In this document: one piece after another, positions 11,664-23,339 of the stretch | Position numbering within the stretch: the first letter of the stretch is position 1 | Layout: each line of letters opens with the position of its first letter | Assembly (NCBI GenBank): GCA_047967505.1 | Contig: CM106540.1 | DNA length: 64,000 nucleotides | Strand: one strand, 5' to 3' | From: Dipteris shenzhenensis | Taxonomy: Eukaryota; Polypodiophyta; Polypodiopsida; Gleicheniales | The notes under the pieces: generated by a model | Databases searched by the model: none | What the model was told of the DNA's origin: nothing | What the model saw: the letters and a program-made list of their open reading frames with translations, nothing else | Program-made: the position numbers and the translations under genes

Positions 11664-12345
11664 CTTGTGTGCAAGGTATTCTTAATTTGATACATACAGA
11701 TGTATGGGGGTATGCCCATACCAGCAACATCAATGGTTCACTTTATTACTCGACTTTCATCGACGACTAAAGCCATGGTAGAAAACCAAATACGTAGAAA
11801 CATCAAGGTCATGAGATCAGATAGAGGAGGTGAATACATGTCTTCAGCATTCATGAACTTTTACAAAAATCACGGCATTTGAAGACAATTCAAATGTGCA
11901 GATACTCCTCAGCAGAATGCAAGAGTTGAAAGGAAGAATGGGACTTTAGTAGATAGTGCTAGAGCAATGCTTAGTGAAAAGCATCTTTCGAATTAGTATT
12001 GGGTAGAAGCAATAGCCACTATAAACTACTTGCTTAATCGGCTTCCTACCGAATCGATATAGGGTATGACTCCTTATGAAGTATTCACTAGACACAAGCC
12101 ACACATTGGGCATCTCCGCATATTTGGCTGCATAGCATATGCCCACATACATGATGATCATTGCAAAAAATTGGATGTGAAGTCACGCAAATGCATCATG
12201 GTTGGCTACAGTGAAGAAAGCAAAGCATATTAAAATTATGCAGTTCATCAACCGCAAGGTCATCATCTCCAGAGATGTAATCTTTGATGAGGAATCAGAA
12301 TGGAAAACCTCACCTACACAAGAGATAGAAGCATCGACTTCATAA

Positions 12346-14560
12346 TCATCACGAGCCTTGTACCTAGGCACATCATCACCTGTGACCTTCATCTTGTAGA
12401 CCCATTTACATGGCAATGCTTTCTTTCCATGTGGCAAAGAAACCAAGTCCCAAGTCTTATTCTTCATAAGTGAACTCATATCTGATTGCATAGCATACTC
12501 CCACTTGCATTGATCCTCGTGCATCATAGCCTCTCTGTAGCAAGAAGGCTCCCTGCAATCAGTAAGCATCACATAGTCTACCCTTGGAACAAACCTATCA
12601 GGCAGTCTAGACACTCTAGATGATCTTCTCAAGGGCATTTCAGCTTGCTGTCCCACCTGCATATCAGCCACATTTGGCTCATCATTTCCACCAATAGATG
12701 ATCCATCATCTACCCTTGATTGTATACCTATGGGAGTACTTGTTGGTGCCATTTCTTGCACATTTGGTGCATGGACAGCTTGCTGTCTATCAACATATGT
12801 AGGTGGATTCACATCCTGGAAAGTGATTCTCCTCATTTCCACATCCCTCATGGGTGCCTTATGCATCTTCTTCTCATTGAAGACTGGCTGCATATGATCT
12901 TCTTTGCTTCTGGATCCCAGAGACGATAGCCCATCTCTCCACTTTCACTATAACCCAAAAAGATGCATTTCCTAGACTTAGGATCTAGCTTCTTTCAAAG
13001 CTCTTTCGGCACATGTGCATATGCCTTATACCCAAATATACGCAAATGAGAGTAAGAGGGCTTCTTGCCACTACATGCCTCTTCAGGAATACCACCATCC
13101 AAAATCTTACTAGGTGATCTATTGATCACATGCACTGCAGTCTTCATTACCTCAGCCCAAAAAGCACCAGAAAGGCTTGCATTGGAAAGCATGCATTGCA
13201 ACCTTTCTTGAATGGTACGGTTCATCTTTTTAGCAACTGAATTTTGCTCTAGAGTACGAGGGGATGTGAACTCCCTCTTAATCCCATGTGTATCACAAAA
13301 ATGCTAAAAGTCAAGAGAGAGATACTCTCCACCATTGTCAATCCGTAGGCATTTAAGCGTTCTACCTGACTAATTCTCAACCAAGGCCAGCCATTTCTGA
13401 AATACCTGGAACACATCACTCTTTCGAGCTATAGCATAAGCCCACACTTTCCCAGTTGCATCATCAATGAATGTCACATAGTATTCAGCCCCACCTAATG
13501 ACCGTGTAGGCATGGGACCACATATGTCTGAATGCACCAAATCAAGCTTTCCAAACTCTTTTTGTCCCCTTCTTTTATGGGCTGATTGAGTCTGCTTCCC
13601 ATAGAGACAGTGATCATAAAATTCAAAATCAGAGAAACTCAAATGCGGTACATAACCCAAACAAAATAAGAGTTTCATCCCATTTTGGCTCATATGGCCC
13701 AACTGACAATGCCATAAAGAAGTGCTTGGCTGCTCGGTTATTGCAACAACATGATCAAATACCCCTGATACATGTAAGGGATACAAAGTCCCAAACTTGG
13801 CACCCCTGGCCAAAAGCATAGAGCCCTTCTGAATTTTCCAACTCTGAAAGCTAAAAGCGGTGTGAAAACCAGCATCATCTAGCTGACCCACTGAAATAAG
13901 ACTCTTGGTCAACTTAGGCACATGTCTCACATGTTTCAAAATAAATGCAGACCCATTTGCAAAAGAAAACTTTATGTATGCTGCTCCGACTATGTCACAT
14001 GCATAGTCATTTCCAAGATGCACACAACCTATCTTCATCATTTGAAGTGGTAAGCAACTCTGCAAATAAACTAGACATGAAGAGAACGTCATTGTCACTA
14101 TCATGTGTGACTGCATTGATCTCCTCGATCTTCACTTTTCCTTTGTCTTCCCTTGGACTCTCTTCCTTCTTATTTGCATCCCAACTTGCATTCATTTTCT
14201 TATCCTTTGGCTCTCTTTTTAGCTTGTAGCAATCCTTTTTCATATGGCCCTTCTTGCCATAGTGGTAACACTCAATCTTTCATGCCCTGGATTTGCTATG
14301 AGACTTTTCTCTTTCTTGGGACCTCTCCCTGAGCTGTGGTCTGCCCCTTTGCACATTTAAGGCTGCATCCTGCTTATTGCTATCCATAGACTTCTGTCTA
14401 ATCTCCTCGGCCAACAAGCTACCCACAACATCATCAATTTCAGTACTCCACCAGGTGCAGAGTTACTGACAGCTGTACGGAAGGTATCCCATGAGGATGG
14501 CAATGAACATAAGAGAAATATTGCCTTAGTCTCCGCATCATAATTCATCTTCTGAGCTGA
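12346..14560 (-). pseudogene. Copia element B gag-pol, 5' half
   Basis: Read on the minus strand it runs from a gag end near 14548 (LLCSLPSSWDTFRTAV) to a zinc-knuckle lysine-rich stretch (GHMKKDCYKLKR). Then come a protease/pre-integrase region (ISVGQLDDAG, LWHCQLGHMS), an integrase core (HSDICGP, then IDNGGEY) and the start of the RVT_2 reverse transcriptase (NKTWDLVSLP, KWVYKMK). The frame is cut at 12346 after PRYKAR. The expected catalytic integrase Glu (usual pattern NGVAER) reads NSVAKK near 13230, an apparent Glu-to-Lys change. Frameshifts occur near 12893, 13225 and 14000. The missing 3' half lies at 28976-30321 on the plus strand. Confidence 0.85.
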
Positions 14561-16090
14561 AGCTGGCTGAAAATAATATTGATTTCATTCAAGTGAGAAG
14601 CGCCACTTATGAGAAGGAAACTGCCTCTAATAAATTTTACGTCATGAAGAGGTTGTTTGAGCTGCAGATGAAGCAAATAAAGCAAAATCCCAAATGCTAG
14701 TGCCTATAAGAGAGAATCACACCAAATACTAGGTGCACCCAAATGTGTATGCCACAATAGAGTGAAATATCACCAAAACTCAAAGCTCAAAGCATCAAAA
14801 GATGCATCTGACTCATGTGCATATACTATGCATCCATATGAGCAAATCTGGCCCAAAAGAAAATGCCAACTGCAATGGCAATCCAAAATGCCAATAAGTG
14901 CCAAATGACTCAAGCATAGACACCATCCACTGGCATATGCATCAATAATATCTCATCCAAGAGAGCATAGCACTATCAGTGCATCACTTGCAATGTGTCA
15001 AAGCTATCTCTCAACATAAAATAGCATCCATGTGCAAAGCATCCATAAAAATAGCATCCCACAAGGCAATTTGGGCCTATTAGCGCATCTAATAAGGACC
15101 GCAATGCATCCAAATGGCCTATAAATCATCCACTGCAACCCAATGCACACCATGAATGAGCACACATTGCTCAAACTACAACTAGAGTGATCTGCATAAG
15201 GTATGCTCAAGAAATCATGGTCCCATGGTAATGACCACTACTAAAAATAGAACCTGAGATGCCTCATAACATGGGCACCATTGCATAATCGGACTCAGCA
15301 AGAAAATCTGCAAATATCTCTCTTTTGCTAGAACTCCAAAATCCCAACCCCGATGAGAGAAATGGGAGTCAACACTTATCCACTACCATGTGGCATAAAT
15401 CTAAGGTTTCAAAACCTTAGAATGAAAAATGCATAACAGTTAACTCTAAAAATCCTCCACCAAATCGTGTAAGAACTGATCAGTAGGGGTTTTTGGGCAT
15501 CCAAAACGCAATGGGACAGACGGTTTTGGAAACCGTGGTCTCAATCACTGGGTCCAACACACGAACTGAAAAACGTTTTTGGAAATAGAGTGTCTGTAAA
15601 CTCCACCGGAGTGCAAATGATGAGCAACATAGAAGTTTTAGGACCTCCTGAGTCCATCGGAATTGACAGATCTACAAATGGTTGCTCCAAACTTGAGTTC
15701 CAACACTCGGGCAGAAAAATGCAGAAACTGACACTGTGAGTCAGAAATCCAATGAAATGACCCAGATTCAAGAATGAAGGTGTTTCCAAGCTCCTAAAGT
15801 GAAGTGGACACCAAAAGCAAGCAATAGTTGCCTCTACAAGCCAATGCGGAGTCTTTGTCATAGAATGGAACAAGGAAAAGCTCAAAAAACGACTTTTTCT
15901 TTGAAAACACTTAATAGGGTCTTAAAACCATTTCACAAAACCAAAGTGACTTTTCCAAAGGTTCCTCCAAGGTCTCTACACACTCAGATGCAAGTAAAGT
16001 CACCCACAAAGCTTCCCATAGAGCTTCTCCTTCCTCTCACAAAGCTGTTGAGCTTCCAAGCATTCACACACGCTCAGCTAGATCACCCAG
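14561..16090. other. Copia B leader with an inverted gag fragment
   Basis: Bases about 14590-14695 encode, on the plus strand, ATYEKETASNKF and KRLFELQMK. This is the gag segment that should lie just upstream of LLCSLPSSW on the minus strand, so a local inversion has scrambled gag. The rest to the primer site (16091-16102) has short frames on both strands without a known domain. Confidence 0.5.
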
Positions 16091-16102
16091 GCTCTGATAC
16101 CA
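16091..16102 (-). other. Primer-binding site (initiator Met tRNA), Copia B
   Basis: The minus strand reads TGGTATCAGAGC two bases after the LTR end, the same primer type as Copia A. Confidence 0.88.
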
Positions 16103-16104
16103 GT

Positions 16105-16275
16105 TGAGAGTGCTCTCAACGAAAGCAAGAACGGAAGAGGGAGAGAGAGACACAGAGAGCCACATAAGTTTTGGCGGATCCAGAACCACCCTAATCTTCT
16201 TTTTCATTCATTTATATATGTGTTTGAGTATTGTACATAACCGGGGTAAAGGCACAGTGACCTTTAACCCCCACA
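16105..16275 (-). mobile_element. 5' LTR of Copia element B (171 bp)
   Basis: On the minus strand it runs TGTGGGGGTTAAAGG..ACTCTCA and is preceded by ATATA. The 3' LTR at 30378-30548 has exactly the same length and is followed by ATATA. That duplication places both in one insertion, although they now lie 14 kb apart in opposite orientation. Confidence 0.88.
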
Positions 16276-16280
16276 TATAT

Positions 16281-16860
16281 AACAGACAGATGCACCTATA
16301 GATGCACAAATAGATGCTCTGCTAGAACAGAGGGATGTGTATATAGAAACATTTATAGACATGCAAATAGACGCCCTCTTGAAAAGATAGACACATACAT
16401 AGACACATTTATAAGCGCTCTAATAGATGCTCTACATAATATTTTTTGTTAATAAAAGAAAAATTTTGTGTGCTTGAATAGAATGCTGTGTATGATGTGT
16501 ATGCTATGTAGTTACAAGAATCCCATTTGCACATTGTGCAATTCAATTCTTACAACCAACCACATTTTAATTAGGACTCTTGCAAGCACATCTATAGCCG
16601 ACAATTACAATTTTGAATAAAACATTACAACTCCTAAACATTTAGTTCACAAGGCATTCATTGATAGAACATTGCATAAGAAAATTGAAAGCGAAGAAAA
16701 TAAAAAGAGTGTATATTAATTCATAGCTCAAAAAGTGCTTGTATATATATATAGCACTTCAAGTACAAAAAATAAGAGGAGTATATATACAAGAGAGCCA
16801 CAAAGCCAAGCCAGTGGCTTTAAGTACAAAAAAGAGTAGCTAGCACTACTTCTACAACTA
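16281..16860 (-). repeat. CACTA subterminal repeats and TNPA-side flank (decayed)
   Basis: The reverse complement matches 41100-41670 closely (GGGATTCTTGTAACTACATAG, then CATCTATTTG and GTCTGTTATATA). Motifs are TAGATGCAC-like, the CpG-depleted form of the array at 1.84-2.10 kb. Copia B inserted inside this array: the sequence beyond its other LTR (30554 onward) continues it. Confidence 0.7.
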
Positions 16861-17440
16861 ATCTAAGTTCTCCACATCCTTGCTCCCTTCTTCGCCCCCT
16901 TCTGCACCTCCTTCTTCCTCATCTTCTTCTGCAGGGCCCTATAAATGAGAGACAACATGTATCAATGTATGAAAAATCAAATCTTTACTTACAATATTGA
17001 CATTAGTTAATTACTTTCAAATACCTAAGGGGGTGCTCCAGTAGCTTGCATATACTGCTTCTTAGTAATCAACCCGTCATCATAGAAGTGCCTCCATGTA
17101 TCTCCTCTGCGATGGTGGTGGTGGTAGGCTGTCTCGACAGGAGTAGGGTACTTGCCCATGATATCAAGCTGCAAGATGACACAATTTGTGAAGGGGTTAG
17201 TAAAAAGAAACAACCTCCTAATAAACTACATAAACACACATAAACAATATAATTTGAGATCGATACTTACGAATTGGGCCTCCCATGATTCAACACTATT
17301 AATGCATGCTTTCATATTGCTCCATTTGGATCCTTCGTGCCTCCACGTGCATCAGACTAGGGCCTGCCTTCACTGCCTTCATTGCTTTCTTCCACTCACG
17401 CTTGTGAGCAGTATGGGTCGGGCCCCTTGGTGGAATACCA
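16858..17440 (-). pseudogene. CACTA TNPA-like protein, C-terminal fragment
   Basis: Three exon-like blocks on the minus strand match the plus-strand gene at 39.7-41.1 kb. The first, at about 17270-17440, contains ESWEAQF. The second, at about 17035-17170, reads LDIMGKYPTPVE, RRGDTWRHFYDDG and ATGAPP. The last, to the stop at 16858, is a Glu/Gly-rich tail. The pattern (S.VE.F..TH.KK.G.WVND in typical members) resembles the plant Transposase_24 (Ptta/En/Spm) family, which accompanies TNP2. Homology stops near 17440. The putative role is binding subterminal repeats. Confidence 0.6.
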
Positions 17441-17946
17441 AAAAGAGAAGAGGTGAGTCTTCTTTCTTTCACAAAATCTCGTTTTTTGTCTTTAACCCTT
17501 GAAAATCAAGCATGAAAACTAGCACATAGCCTTAGCAATACAAGGAGAAACATGCTTCAACACTCACAAAATGAAATCTCACAAAAAATGAACCTACATT
17601 GCTTAAAGAGACTCACCTTCTTGAAAAACTCCTTTTCATACAAGGAAAGAGGGAGAAGGGTGGAGAGGGAGCACAAGTATTAGGAGAGGGGCTGAGTAGT
17701 GGTGAGGAGTAGAGAATAGAGAGGAGGAAAGCGAGATCGTCAAATATAAGGTGCAAGGAGAGATTTTTGCTTTTCCCGCAATAGAGATGCTAAAGAAAGC
17801 ATCGCGATGCGAGATTTTAGGTTTAAGACACTAGCGTTGCTATATAGTGACGCTGACTAGTCACTATATAACAATGCTTATATCCAAAAAGAATCACTAT
17901 AAAGCGATAAAATGGGAAAATCATCACTTCGTTAGATGATGCGCTA
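17441..17946. other. Junction and left subterminal repeats of CACTA copy 2
   Basis: No ORF. Bases 17835-17925 carry GCTATATAGTGACGC, TCACTATATAAC and TCACTATAAAGCGAT, the same motif family found at 22400-22550. They mark the two flanks of the TNP2 gene between them. I could not fix the left terminus: a CACTAGCG at about 17830 lacks a matching target duplication. Confidence 0.55.
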
Positions 17947-20900
17947 ATGCCCGGGAGCATAGAGTGGCTTACGGAGAGGTTATATTGTCATTGCACTTAT
18001 TGCAAGCGAAAAGTACAACATCAACATCATATTCTCATGCATCACTTGCGGATGTATGGGGAGGAGCCCGAACCAATACCCACCGTTGGTGTTACATGTG
18101 GTGATGGATTATCGGTAAGTCAATGCTATTTGAGTTCATGGTTAATATTGGATACCATTCTGACATGGAACCTTGAGACAAGATCTTATATTTACATGAA
18201 ATCTTGAAACAGGATGAGGAGGGTGATGAGGGTGCGCATATACCTTCACACTTTGAGAAAAACTATAGTCTCCTGGATGACTGATGAGGATATGGTGGAC
18301 ATGATGGATTAATATATTTGTAGGGGAACTACATCACATGTACACGTGATGTTAGAGTCTGAGGTCAAAATGCGAGAGTTGCAATCAACACAGTTGTATG
18401 AGGGTGCTAGGATTCCTGAACTATGTGCTTGTCTCTCAATCTTGAATCTGCAAGCAAAGTATAGGTGGTCAGATACAACTGTCTCAACCTTAATGAGGTT
18501 AGCTCCTGCATTAATTTGACTCATTATTTGGATATTGTTTGTTTTGAGAATCATCATTATTTGATAGTGTGCTGAAACATCATTATTCAAAGCCTATGTA
18601 TGTTTGAATTGTGATAGATTGCTCCAGAAGATGTTGCCTGCACCAAATATCATGCCCGCATCAAGAGATAAAGCGAAGAATATGCTAACAATAGTGGGTA
18701 TGGATTATGATACCATCCATGCTCACCGTAATGATTGTATTCTCTTTCATCGTGAGCATGGAGATTTGGCTAGTTGTCCGAAGTGTGGGGAACAATGATA
18801 TAGAGATGACTTGCAAGGTGAGAAGATACCGGTAAAGGTCTTGAGACACTTTCCCATCATTGCAAGAATATAGCACATGTTCCGATGCAAATCCATAGCG
18901 GAACTAATGACATGGCATGCATCTCATTGGTCTAATGATGACACATTGAGGATTCCCACAGATTGTGTAGCTTGGAAGCACATAGACAATCAGAGGCTAG
19001 ACTTTGCAAGGGAGCCATGCAACTTACATCTTGGGCTCACCATGGATGGAGTGAATCCTTTCGGGTTATGCTCGACATTTTGGTCGACATGGCCGATAGT
19101 CTTGGTGAATTACAATATCCCACCATGGCTAACCATAAAGAAGGGACACCTCATGCTTGCACCACTCGTGCCAAGGAAGTACAAGGCCAAAACTATGGAC
19201 GTGTACATGGTACATTTGATAGAGCAATTACAGATCTTATGGAGAGGAGTGCGGGTCTTTGATATTTCCAGAGCTCCTAGACATACCAATGATATTTTCG
19301 TCAGGCGTATCTTGAGGTGGACCATGCAGGTACATGGTTGTATCTTTACATGTATAATATAGGATGATGAATTATGACTCTCTTTTGCATGCATGTCTTA
19401 TACTAATACATTCATGCATGCGTGCAAGACTTGTTACAAGTGGGTACCATGCTTGTCCTATTTGTGGACCGGGTTTGAAATCACTTGCACGATACTCCAA
19501 ACATATGAGAAAAAATGTTTATGAAGGTCATGCTCGATACCTTTTGCTAGACCATCTCGCGCGTGGAGGTCAACTTAATCCAATCATATTTGAGGCAAGT
19601 GACTCGATTCAGCCTTGGAGGGTGAATGGAGAGGAACCTCCTCTTGGTATGAAGAGGCTATCGATCTTTCATGAGATTCCTCATTGGGGTTAGTTACAAA
19701 TCAATCATCTCTTGGATCCCATGCATATCTTCAAGAATGTGGGGGCTACTATTTGGGCACACTTGGTTGGTGCCAAAGACTCGAGAGGAGTGCGAGAAGA
19801 CTTGCATGCTATGAATAGGAGGTCTCGTTTGTGGCCCCAAGTGCATGCTTCAGGAAAAGTTATCCTCCCAAAAGCAAGATGGATCCTCTCTACGAGAGAG
19901 GAGGCAGCAGTCAAGGTGGACATTGCCTCTTTTCAAACACCCATAGGGTACATGCATTGCCTGAAATGAGCATTTTCAAAGGACAATAAGCTTAGTGGGA
20001 TCAAGTCCCATGATTGGCACAAGGTCTTACAGGTATTCTAAGCTATAGGATTAGTGTACCGATAATCGTGATGCATTAGCATAATTATGATTATGTTATA
20101 TTGTTGACATGACTTCTTTGTTGCTTTGATAGTTCATCCTCCCAATTACAATAAAATGGTGCTTACAAGAAGATGTTAGAAATGCTATATTCAAGGTCAT
20201 TGGTATTATGAGGTATGCTTACTATCAAATCGCATAGATTGCAATTTCTTCAATTTAAATAATCTGTAGACTAATTATGAATACATCTTAGATGGGCATG
20301 TGAAATAGGTGGATATCTCAAAAAGAGATCTCCATATCAAGCATCAAGAAGGCTAGGGTGGAATCCATCAAAGCCATATGCTTGATTGAGAAGCACTTTC
20401 CCTCAAGCATTTTGACAACTCAATGCACTTGCTTGTGCATATAGTTGATGAGGTGGCCATTGTAGGTACCGTTCATAGTCGGTGGATGTTTTTTCTTGAG
20501 TGGTTTATGAAAACTTTGAAGGGATTTGTAAGAAAAAGAGCAAGACCAAAAGCAAGCATGGTAGAGGTATGGCTTGTGTAAGAGTCGTTAGTATATATCA
20601 CGGAGTTTCTTACATCCACGCTCGGGGGGGTCACTCATTATATGTAACCCTATCACGTGAGTTCAACAGAAGGATTTTTTTTATTTCTAAAATTTACAGA
20701 AATAAATATACATAAGGGACTATTTAAAGTAGTTTTGGGAAAAATTTACAGATTTGTATAGAAAAGGGGTACATTGTATTTATGAAAATTTTACAGATAA
20801 GGGATTTTCAAAATAGGCCTTGAACGCACGTGATATAGAGGGTTCATATATAGTGACCCCCCCGAGCATCCACGAATCCCGATATGCCGCAAGCTTAGCA

Positions 20901-22239
20901 TAACAAGGATGATGATCGCATCATTGGCGAGGTTCCCCAAGGAAAAAAGATTGAAAGAAAGATGAGCAAAGAGAAAATGGAGAAATTCAACAAGTTTTGT
21001 ATCCTCAATAGCAAGGAGATGCAGAAGTGGATTGAGAGATATGAAGTAGCCAAAGCAGAAAGAATAAATGCAAGGACAAGATTTAGAGTAATGTATAGGC
21101 AATCGCAACCATATCCATGGGATCTGGCTCTTCTCCCCACTCAGATGTCACTTGATTGGCTACAACTGGCTCTATATAAAGCCAAACATGATGGAGAGAC
21201 AATAAACGAGTGTGAGCGAGACTTATCATTTGGATGTATGATGCATGTAAGTTTCTTACCTCTTGATGTAATTAAGTAATTATTTGTGGCAATATACGCT
21301 ATAAAATAGATGCATCTTCATTGTTTTAATGATGCTCTTTTACAGTACAAAAAGTACAATGCATTATGGTCATATCGATGACATTTTTGCGCGGAACACA
21401 TCGATTCAAAGAGAGTCACATATGATTGTGGAGTCATGGCTAACTTCACACAAGGTAGCCGAGCAAGTGCTTCGGATACCAATCTTCTCTCCTCACAGTT
21501 GGATTATCGTGGAACCATATGCGAAATCTATGATGTTGATTTCAGATGATTTAGTATTTTCATTCTTGATGTAAATCGCTTTAGAACTATTTACAATGGT
21601 CCCCATGCGATAGTGAGAAAAGACAGTAGCAGTTTCTTTGCAATAGACTCCACCAAACTTTGGACTGATGAAAGTGATACTTTTGTTCTTCCTGAGCACT
21701 GTGAGCAGGTGCATACTAATGATTTAATTAATCAAATCTTTCATGTTTAAAGATCCATTGATACATGTACTTAAGCATAATTTCATATATATAATTGATG
21801 GCATTTGGCACCCATCTTCAATATCCGGATCGTTCTAATCCAAGATGGTGGTACGTGATCCAAGTTGCACCATGAAGTAAGCAAATTTTTGAAGATAGAG
21901 ATGTGGATATGGAGATGCCACTACCAATGCCGGATCCAATTGATCGCAGATGAATCTAGCGAAGAAGATGAAGATCACAATATGAGACAAGAGGAAGATG
22001 CGCATAATGACATCCTACGGGAGGAAGATGGAGATCATGATATTGAGGAAGAAGATGACAATCATCAAGAATCACCACACTTAATTGAAGAAGATGATCA
22101 AGTACTCTTAGGTGAACATATGATGCTAGAGTATGATGATGATATAGAAGATCAACTCAGTATAGAGCTAGAGATAGACTTGTTTGGCACATTAGACTTG
22201 GCTCAAGATGAAGCCATTGAAGTAAATGCTCTTCATTGA
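17947..22239 (+). pseudogene. CACTA TNP2-type transposase, near full length (copy 2)
   Basis: The N-terminal transposon-associated zinc-finger-like segment (CHCTYCKRK, HHILMHHLRMYG) is at 17947-18060. The segment RIPELCACLSILNLQAKY is near 18410. Transposase_21 core: CILFHREHGDLASCPKCGE (18740), MFRCKSIAELMTWH (18877), LGLTMDGVNPFG (19036), KKGHLMLAPLVP (19140), GYHACPICG (19440), DPMHIFKNVGATIWAHL (19715). Then comes a frameshifted DUF4218 near 20380-20600, a linker at 20960-21250, DUF4216 at 21340-21710 (DSTKLW, FVLPEHCEQV) and an acidic tail to 22239. Stops follow CPKCGEQ and HEIPHWG, and a MITE (20621-20866) interrupts it. Introns fit GT..AG near 18112, 19328 and 21245. It is a distinct subfamily from copies 1 and 3. 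Confidence 0.85.
20621..20866 (+). mobile_element. MITE, CTCGGGGGGGTCACT ends, copy 2
   Basis: A 246-bp element with ends identical to copy 1 and a perfect 8-bp duplication CATCCACG (20613-20620, 20867-20874). The interior is nearly identical to copy 1 (GTGAGTTCAACAGAAGGAT, AAATTTACAGATTTGTATAG). It has 16 more bases (GTATTTATGAAAATTT) that copy 1 lacks. Confidence 0.93.
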
Positions 22240-22399
22240 TTTTTTTCATCTCAAACTTAGACATGAATATATGAGGTTCAAAGGCTTGATGTACATGCTC
22301 TCGTACTTTTATTCTCTCAAAAGATCAAACATGTATGAAAATAATAAAAAATTTGTCATTGGAGAAAACTATCTTTTAATGTTAGTATGGGAAAAAAAA

Positions 22400-22576
22400 C
22401 TCTCTGTAAGACATCGCTATAAAAAACTATCTTAGTGTCGCTATATAACAACCATTACCAATCTGATAAAAGTCACTATATAGTGACTTTAGGCAAATGT
22501 CGCTAATATATAGTTTTATTGAAGTCTCTATATAGCAACCCTTAACGAACCCCGCTTCTAATACTGACGATTAGTG
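22400..22576 (+). repeat. Right subterminal repeats and terminus of CACTA copy 2
   Basis: Repeated TCGCTATA, GTCACTATATAGTGAC (a perfect 16-bp palindrome) and TCTCTATATAGC motifs end at ..GACGATTAGTG (22576). The complement starts CACTAATCGTC, a proper CACTA terminus. The motif set differs completely from the TAGACGCGC type of copies 1 and 3. Confidence 0.65.
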
Positions 22577-22599
22577 CCCCACGCATGCTAAACATTGGT

Positions 22600-22985
22600 A
22601 CTTAAGCATCACAATAGGTGTAGTAGTGATGGAGCCGTATGGGTTGTATGGCTGATGTACAGTGTACGGGTGGGAAATGTCTATACAAATGGATGGTTGC
22701 ACTACTACAGACTATGCAAGTATGGTGTGGGACTACAATATACAACTTCCACGATAGTACGGATGAGTCAGAGGAGTTGTATGGATGAGGTAGTGTCTAA
22801 CTGAATTGTACAGAGGAACTGTATGACAGTGTACGGTGCTGACAAAAATGTATGAGTGTATGGACAACACTGTATGCAAGCTGTACAAATGGACTATATG
22901 AGAGCTACATGAGAATGTATGAGCTATATGGCAAACTTGTGCAGGCTACGCGGAAAAATCCATATGTTGTACAGGATGATAGACT
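22600..22985 (+). repeat. GTAYGG-rich degenerate repeat
   Basis: A loose repetition of TGTACGGATG/TGTATGGATG-like words with no stable period and no ORF. It abuts an LTR-type structure and may be the internal leader of that element. Confidence 0.45.
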
Positions 22986-23083
22986 ATATGGATGCTAAGC
23001 TCTGATGGGAGCTATAGGGATGGAATGCGATAGAGGTAGGAGCATGGGTAGGAAGAGCTTCGGCTGAGGCAGGAGCACAATGA

Positions 23084-23329
23084 GGCTCTAATACCAAATA
23101 TGAGAGTTGAGGGAGCAAAATGCAAGAGTGAGAGCAAGAGCAAAATGTAAGTGTGCAATAGAAACGATAAGATGAGTACAAGTGAGAGGATCGTTTTGTC
23201 CATGTGACAAAACTATACTAACCCATTAAATATGGTTAGGGGGAAAAACCTCCTAGAGAGGGAAAAGTTTCCCTAACTCACTTATTAATTACATTGGCCA
23301 CTGCCTAGAATATGCCAATAATTCTAACA
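23084..23329 (-). mobile_element. LTR with degenerate primer site, family unknown
   Basis: On the minus strand it runs from TGTTAGAATTATTGGC (start at 23329) to ..CAACTCTCATA, followed by TGGTATTAGAGCC, a one-base-altered tRNA-Met primer site (23084-23096). That is the layout of a 5' LTR plus primer site. No partner LTR or pol was found in the window. Confidence 0.5.
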
Positions 23330-23339
23330 GTGTGGATTC

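Larger units (their letters stand above)
8736..12345 (+). pseudogene. Copia element A gag-pol, 5' half (gag, protease, integrase)
   Basis: The domain order is gag (UBN2-type segment near 9270-9470, LEEGYKNLVQSI), a zinc knuckle near 9640-9690 (C..C HKFGHYERDC, broken by TAG at 9654), and protease (WYIDSGAS, about 10560-10585). GAG-pre-integrase follows at 11260-11400 (WHKRYGH, CEACCFGKQKQ). The integrase core comes last, with D in HTDVWG, D in SDRGGEY and E in ARVERKNGTL, then its C-terminal part to 12345. In-frame TAGs at 9654, 10639, 10759, 11994 and 12060, plus frameshifts, make it dead. Three later insertions (9870-10504, 10795-11082, 11432-11663) split it, and removing each restores colinearity. 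At 12345 it stops abruptly against the inverted Copia B. Its reverse transcriptase and RNase H lie on the minus strand at 27345-28975. Confidence 0.85.

Noticed and set aside
15541-16107. Overlapping 100-codon frames on both strands near the Copia B primer site
   Set aside because: They lie in the leader of the retroelement, show no gag similarity, and mirror each other on opposite strands.
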